Assembly (NCBI GenBank): GCA_017476705.1
Contig: JAFUZI010000006.1
Span: forward strand, 1-26,070
Direction: 5' to 3'
From: Bacilli bacterium
GTDB taxonomy: Bacteria; Bacillota_I; Bacilli_A; RF39; UBA660
Length of the DNA: 26,070 bases
The translations under genes were made by a program, and so were the position numbers. Positions 22,838 to 26,070 of this stretch are shown here, in pieces; positions within the stretch are counted from its first letter, which is position 1, and the number at the start of each line of letters is the position of its first letter. Under the pieces are notes generated by a model. That model did not search any database. It was not told the origin of the DNA and saw only the letters and a list, made by a program, of their open reading frames with translations.

Positions 22838-22858
22838 CTTACTTTTTTATTTTTTTTA
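22824..22858 (+). terminator. terminator overlapping the end of the sigma gene
   Basis: AAGTAGGT (22824-22831) pairs with ACTTACTT (22837-22844), one G-T pair, 5-base loop, followed by a long T-rich tract. The left arm and loop are coding sequence. Confidence 0.8.
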
Positions 22859-22862
22859 AAAA

Positions 22863-22889
22863 TTAGCACTCATATATTGACATTGCTAA
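22863..22889 (+). promoter_or_regulatory. CIRCE operator 1 (overlaps the -35)
   Basis: A perfect TTAGCACTC half-site (22863-22871), a 9-base spacer and CATTGCTAA (22881-22889), 7 of 9 matches to GAGTGCTAA. The promoter -35 lies across its spacer and right half. HrcA bound here would block RNA polymerase. Confidence 0.75.
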
Positions 22890-22905
22890 CATATACTAGT
22901 ATAAT
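22877..22905 (+). promoter_or_regulatory. hrcA-grpE-dnaK promoter
   Basis: TTGACA (22877-22882) and TATAAT (22900-22905) are both perfect, with a 17-base spacer, as is usual for sigma-A heat-shock promoters held down by HrcA. Confidence 0.9.
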
Positions 22906-22909
22906 GATG

Positions 22910-22936
22910 GTAGCACTTAGGGATATAGAGTGCTAA
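22910..22936 (+). promoter_or_regulatory. CIRCE operator 2 (downstream of -10)
   Basis: GTAGCACTT (22910-22918, 7 of 9 matches), a 9-base spacer, then a perfect GAGTGCTAA (22928-22936). It covers the expected transcription start and lies in the leader RNA 13 bases before the hrcA ATG. Confidence 0.9.
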
Positions 22937-22949
22937 AAGAGGTGATGTA

Positions 22950-23939
22950 ATGATTCCAGAAAGACAAAGCAAACTTTTAAAGCTTATTGTTGAAGAATAT
23001 ATTAAAACAGCTAAGCCAATCGGGTCAAAAGCTTTATGTGATTTTCTAGAATGCTCTAGTGCAACAATAAGAAACGAAATGAATTCTTTGGAAAATATGG
23101 GTTATTTAGAAAAAACTCATACATCATCAGGAAGAATTCCAAGTGAAAAAGGATATAGATATTATGTAGATAATATAATGCGTCCAAAAGAACTAACTGG
23201 TGAAGATGTACTTACACTTCAAAGGATATTTGAAAATAAGTCATTACAACTTTCTGATGCAATAGTAAAAAGTATGGAAATTATATCTGATTTGACAAAT
23301 TATACGTCAATTGTACTTGGTAAATCATCAAATGAAAATAAAATAAGTAAAGTAGAAGTTGTACCAATAAGTGAAGATACTGTAGTTGCAATTGTTATTA
23401 CTGATAAAGGACATGTAGAAAGTAGAAATACGAAAATTGAAGAGAGAGTATCTGCACTCGAAATCAAACAAACTGTAGATTTGATAAATAAATTTATTAT
23501 AGGTACACCAATTGATGAAGTAAGTATGAAATTAGAGCTTGAAGTAAAACCTCAAATAGGTGCTTCCGTAAAACAACAAAAAGCGATATTCGATGCATTA
23601 TATAATGTATTTAATGAATTTAAGGAAGATAGAGAAGTTAGAGTTCATAAAAGAAATAATATGTTAAAACAGCCTGAATTTAATAATTTGGAAAAAGTAA
23701 AAGATATTTTAGATAAATTTGAAGATAAAAGTTTGATAAACAAAATAAATGAAGAGGGAAATGGCGTTAACATATATATTGGTAGTGAAAATGAATTTGA
23801 TGATGATATGACTATTATAAAAACAAAATATAATGTAAATGGAGAAGAAGGTACGATTGCTTTGATTGGTCCTAAAAGAATGGAATATGACCGCGTAACA
23901 ACACTTCTAAATTACATCAAAGAAAATATAGAAAAATAG
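22950..23939 (+). CDS. hrcA: heat-inducible repressor HrcA
   Basis: HrcA represses chaperone operons by binding CIRCE, two copies of which lie just upstream, so the gene is autoregulated. The 329-residue product starts at an ATG after AGAGGTGAT. The N-terminal winged helix is clear: RQSKLLKLIVEEYIKTAKPIGSKAL, then SSATIRNEMNSLENMGYLEK and the wing THTSSGRIPSEKGYRYYVD. The central dimerisation domain and the C-terminal part (VYIYIGSENEFDD-like segment near 273) follow the family. Length is slightly below the usual 340. In other bacteria GroEL activates HrcA and stress relieves repression; groEL is not in this window. Confidence 0.97.
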   Translation: MIPERQSKLLKLIVEEYIKTAKPIGSKALCDFLECSSATIRNEMNSLENMGYLEKTHTSSGRIPSEKGYRYYVDNIMRPKELTGEDVLTLQRIFENKSLQLSDAIVKSMEIISDLTNYTSIVLGKSSNENKISKVEVVPISEDTVVAIVITDKGHVESRNTKIEERVSALEIKQTVDLINKFIIGTPIDEVSMKLELEVKPQIGASVKQQKAIFDALYNVFNEFKEDREVRVHKRNNMLKQPEFNNLEKVKDILDKFEDKSLINKINEEGNGVNIYIGSENEFDDDMTIIKTKYNVNGEEGTIALIGPKRMEYDRVTTLLNYIKENIEK

Positions 23940-23947
23940 GTGATTAA

Positions 23948-24484
23948 ATGAAAAACACTGAAGAAATAAATTTAAATGAAGAAAAGAAAGAGAAAAAGAA
24001 TAAAAAGGAAGATAAGAAAGTTTTAGAGCTTAAATCTACTATTGAAGAGCTAACAGGTAAAGTAAGCAATTTAGAAAATGAGCTTTTAAAAAGTAAAGCA
24101 GATAATATTAATTATCGTAAAAGAAAAGATGAAGAGATATCTCGTATGCTTAAATATAAAGATGAAGAAATAGTATCTGATATGCTTACTATTATTGATA
24201 CATTTGAATCTGCTATAAAAATGGATGACAATAATTTAACTGATGAAGTTTCTAAATTCTTATCTGGATTTAAAATGATTTACGCTAATTTAATTAGTAT
24301 ATTAGAAAAATATGAAGTAAAAGCAATAGATGGGAATAATAAACCATTTGATCCCGCTTATCATCAAGCTGTAATGACAGAGTCTTGTGATATGGAACCT
24401 GGAATGGTTATTGAAGTTTTAAGAAAAGGTTACATTTTAAAAGATAAAGTACTTAGACCAGCAATGGTTAAAGTAAGCGAATAA
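23948..24484 (+). CDS. grpE: nucleotide exchange factor GrpE
   Basis: GrpE releases ADP from DnaK during the chaperone cycle. The 178-residue product starts with a Lys/Glu-rich, probably disordered segment (1-30), followed by the long dimerising coiled coil (ELKSTIEELTGKVSNLENEL onwards, to about 85) with NYRKRKDEE as the family marker. The compact C-terminal beta domain carries KPFDPAYHQAVM near 135 and ends ILKDKVLRPAMVKVSE, which matches the GrpE signature. The AGGTGA site overlaps the hrcA stop codon. It is the middle gene of hrcA-grpE-dnaK. Confidence 0.97.
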   Translation: MKNTEEINLNEEKKEKKNKKEDKKVLELKSTIEELTGKVSNLENELLKSKADNINYRKRKDEEISRMLKYKDEEIVSDMLTIIDTFESAIKMDDNNLTDEVSKFLSGFKMIYANLISILEKYEVKAIDGNNKPFDPAYHQAVMTESCDMEPGMVIEVLRKGYILKDKVLRPAMVKVSE

Positions 24485-24497
24485 AGGAGAGGATAAT

Positions 24498-26070
24498 ATG
24501 AGTAAAACAATAGGTATTGACTTAGGTACAACAAATAGTTGTGTCGCAATTTATGAATCAGGAGAAGCTAAAGTAATAGCTAATCCAGAAGGAAATAGAA
24601 CTACACCTTCAGTAGTTGCATTTAAAGGTGGAGAGACAATCGTTGGTATTAAAGCTAAAAACCAAATGATTACTAATCCAGATGTAGTATATTCAATTAA
24701 AAGATTAATGGGTACAAACGAAAAAGTACACGTTAATGGAAAAGACTATACACCACAAGAAATATCTGCAATGATATTAGGAGACTTAAAGAAAACTGCA
24801 GAAGCTTACCTTGGAGAAACTGTTACAAAAGCAGTAATTACTGTTCCTGCATATTTTAATGATTCTCAAAGACAAGCAACAAAAGATGCTGGTAAAATAG
24901 CAGGATTAGAAGTTGAGAGAATTATCAATGAACCAACTGCTGCAGCTTTAGCTTATGGTTTAGATAAACAAGATAAAAATGAAAAAATCTTAGTTTATGA
25001 CTTAGGTGGAGGTACATTCGATGTATCTATTCTAGAACTTGGTGATGGTGTATTTGAAGTACTTTCTACTAGTGGTAATAACCATTTAGGTGGAGATGAT
25101 TTCGATAACCGTGTAATGGATTATTTAGTAAGTGAATTTAAACGTGAAAACGGAATTGACTTATCAAATGATAAAATGGCTATGCAACGTGTTAAAGATG
25201 CTGCAGAAAAGGCTAAAAAAGATTTATCTGGTATGACTTCAACAGAAGTATCTATACCATTTATAACTCAATCAGAAGCTGGACCACTTCACTTACAAGT
25301 TAATTTAACTCGTGCTAAATTTGAAGACTTAATTTCTGATTTATTAGATTCTACTATGGAACCAGTTAGAAATGCTTTAAAAGACGCTAACTTAACTAAG
25401 AATGATATTGATAAAATATTATTAGTAGGTGGATCTACTCGTATTCCAAAAGTTGTTGATTTAATTAAAGCTGAACTTGGTAAAGAACCATCTAAAGGAG
25501 TTAACCCTGATGAAGTAGTTGCTATGGGTGCAGCTATTCAAGGTGGTGTATTAACTGGTGAAGTTGATGATATCGTACTATTAGATGTAACACCACTATC
25601 ACTTGGTATTGAAACATTAGGTAATGTATGTACAGTATTAATTCCAAGAAATACAACAATTCCAACAAGTAAATCACAAGTATTCTCAACTGCTGTAGAT
25701 AATCAACCAGCTGTAGATATTCATATATTACAAGGTGAGCGACCAATGGCTAGTGATAATAAAACACTTGGACGTTTCCAATTAACTAATATTCCAGCTG
25801 CTCCAAGAGGAGTACCTCAAATCGAAGTTACATTTGATATAGATGCTAATGGTATTGTAAATGTTAAAGCTAAAGATTTAGGAACAGGAAAAGAACAATC
25901 AATCACAATTACATCTTCAACTAACTTATCAGATGAAGAAATCGATAGAATGGTTAAAGAAGCTGAAGCAAATAGAGAAGCAGATCAAAAGAGAAAAGAA
26001 GAAGCAGATCTTAGAAATGAAGCAGAACAATTACTTAATCAAACTGAAAAATCTCTAAAAGATTTAGGAG
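24498..26070 (+). CDS. dnaK: chaperone DnaK (Hsp70), 3' end outside the window
   Basis: DnaK is the ATP-driven Hsp70 chaperone. The frame is open from ATG 24498 (after AAAGGAGAGG) through the window end, giving 524 complete codons; roughly the last 80 residues of the lid are missing. Visible blocks: IGIDLGTTNS (5-14), VITVPAYFNDSQRQATKDAG, the phosphate loop YDLGGGTFDVS, VGGSTRIPKV, the linker VLLDVTPLSLGIET, and the substrate-binding domain up to KRKEEADLRNEAEQLL. It has the shorter ATPase domain of Gram-positive DnaK, without the 20-odd residue insertion of Gram-negative forms. Codon choice is richer in C-ending codons than in neighbours, in line with high expression. dnaJ probably follows. 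Confidence 0.98.
   Translation, partial: MSKTIGIDLGTTNSCVAIYESGEAKVIANPEGNRTTPSVVAFKGGETIVGIKAKNQMITNPDVVYSIKRLMGTNEKVHVNGKDYTPQEISAMILGDLKKTAEAYLGETVTKAVITVPAYFNDSQRQATKDAGKIAGLEVERIINEPTAAALAYGLDKQDKNEKILVYDLGGGTFDVSILELGDGVFEVLSTSGNNHLGGDDFDNRVMDYLVSEFKRENGIDLSNDKMAMQRVKDAAEKAKKDLSGMTSTEVSIPFITQSEAGPLHLQVNLTRAKFEDLISDLLDSTMEPVRNALKDANLTKNDIDKILLVGGSTRIPKVVDLIKAELGKEPSKGVNPDEVVAMGAAIQGGVLTGEVDDIVLLDVTPLSLGIETLGNVCTVLIPRNTTIPTSKSQVFSTAVDNQPAVDIHILQGERPMASDNKTLGRFQLTNIPAAPRGVPQIEVTFDIDANGIVNVKAKDLGTGKEQSITITSSTNLSDEEIDRMVKEAEANREADQKRKEEADLRNEAEQLLNQTEKSLKDLG

Noticed and set aside
25534..25746. Minus-strand open frame within dnaK
   Set aside because: It is the reverse of a conserved dnaK region; the product is Leu/Tyr/His-rich and has no support.
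1..26070. Mycoplasma code (TGA as Trp)
   Set aside because: Trp is always TGG in the conserved genes, no in-frame TGA occurs in them, and the two terminal TGAs are at sensible gene ends.
1..26070. CRISPR arrays, insertion sequences, prophage or attachment sites
   Set aside because: No spaced direct repeats, transposase, integrase or terminal inverted repeats were seen; the only tandem repeats are the 36-bp coding units at 5117-5224.

Overview
The window is very AT-rich DNA from a low-GC Gram-positive bacterium, most likely a member of the Bacilli. The organism makes a peptidoglycan wall (membrane-fused MurF-like ligase plus D-Ala-D-Ala ligase), has a Bacillus-like mrnC-rlmB-sigma-H block, controls heat shock with HrcA/CIRCE, and uses the standard code: every tryptophan is TGG and TGA acts as a stop. 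An uncultured gut-type Bacilli lineage (RF39-like) would fit, but the taxon is inference. All protein genes are on the + strand, and short gaps hold compact terminators and promoters.

Layout. 2-3539: 5'-truncated alpha/beta hydrolase, MurF-like Mur ligase with a membrane domain, ddl. 3627-4101: promoter, tRNA-Lys(CTT), terminator, small unknown gene. 4118-12450: a probable single transcription unit for extracellular fibres or surface assembly. It encodes a Cys/His-rich, proline-repeat surface protein, a SipW-type signal peptidase, a TasA/camelysin-like fibre subunit, an 837-residue protein with cadherin-like beta-sandwich repeats and a C-terminal TasA-like domain, a second SipW-type peptidase, and two further proteins with the same unusual signal-peptide ending. 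This is the most distinctive part of the window. 12429-14312: mutL. 14285-16537: a short TagF-like fragment protein and an RNase J homologue that has lost most of its metal ligands. 16516-19878: deoD-type purine nucleoside phosphorylase and a split M16 peptidase pair (YmfF/YmfH-like). 19886-20939: family 8 glycosyltransferase. 20921-22858: XRE regulator, mini-RNase III, RlmB, sigma-H-like factor. 22863-26070: hrcA-grpE-dnaK under a consensus promoter flanked by two CIRCE operators; dnaK runs off the end.

How they work together. The fibre locus looks self-contained: two membrane peptidases beside at least three candidate substrates with a common (Y/H)(A/S)KY cleavage-region motif, plus two large anchored surface proteins that could act as scaffold or tip. 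Other regions are housekeeping. A recurring architectural theme is terminators whose hairpin or loop carries the -35 or -10 of the next promoter, so one operon ends and the next begins within about 40 bp.
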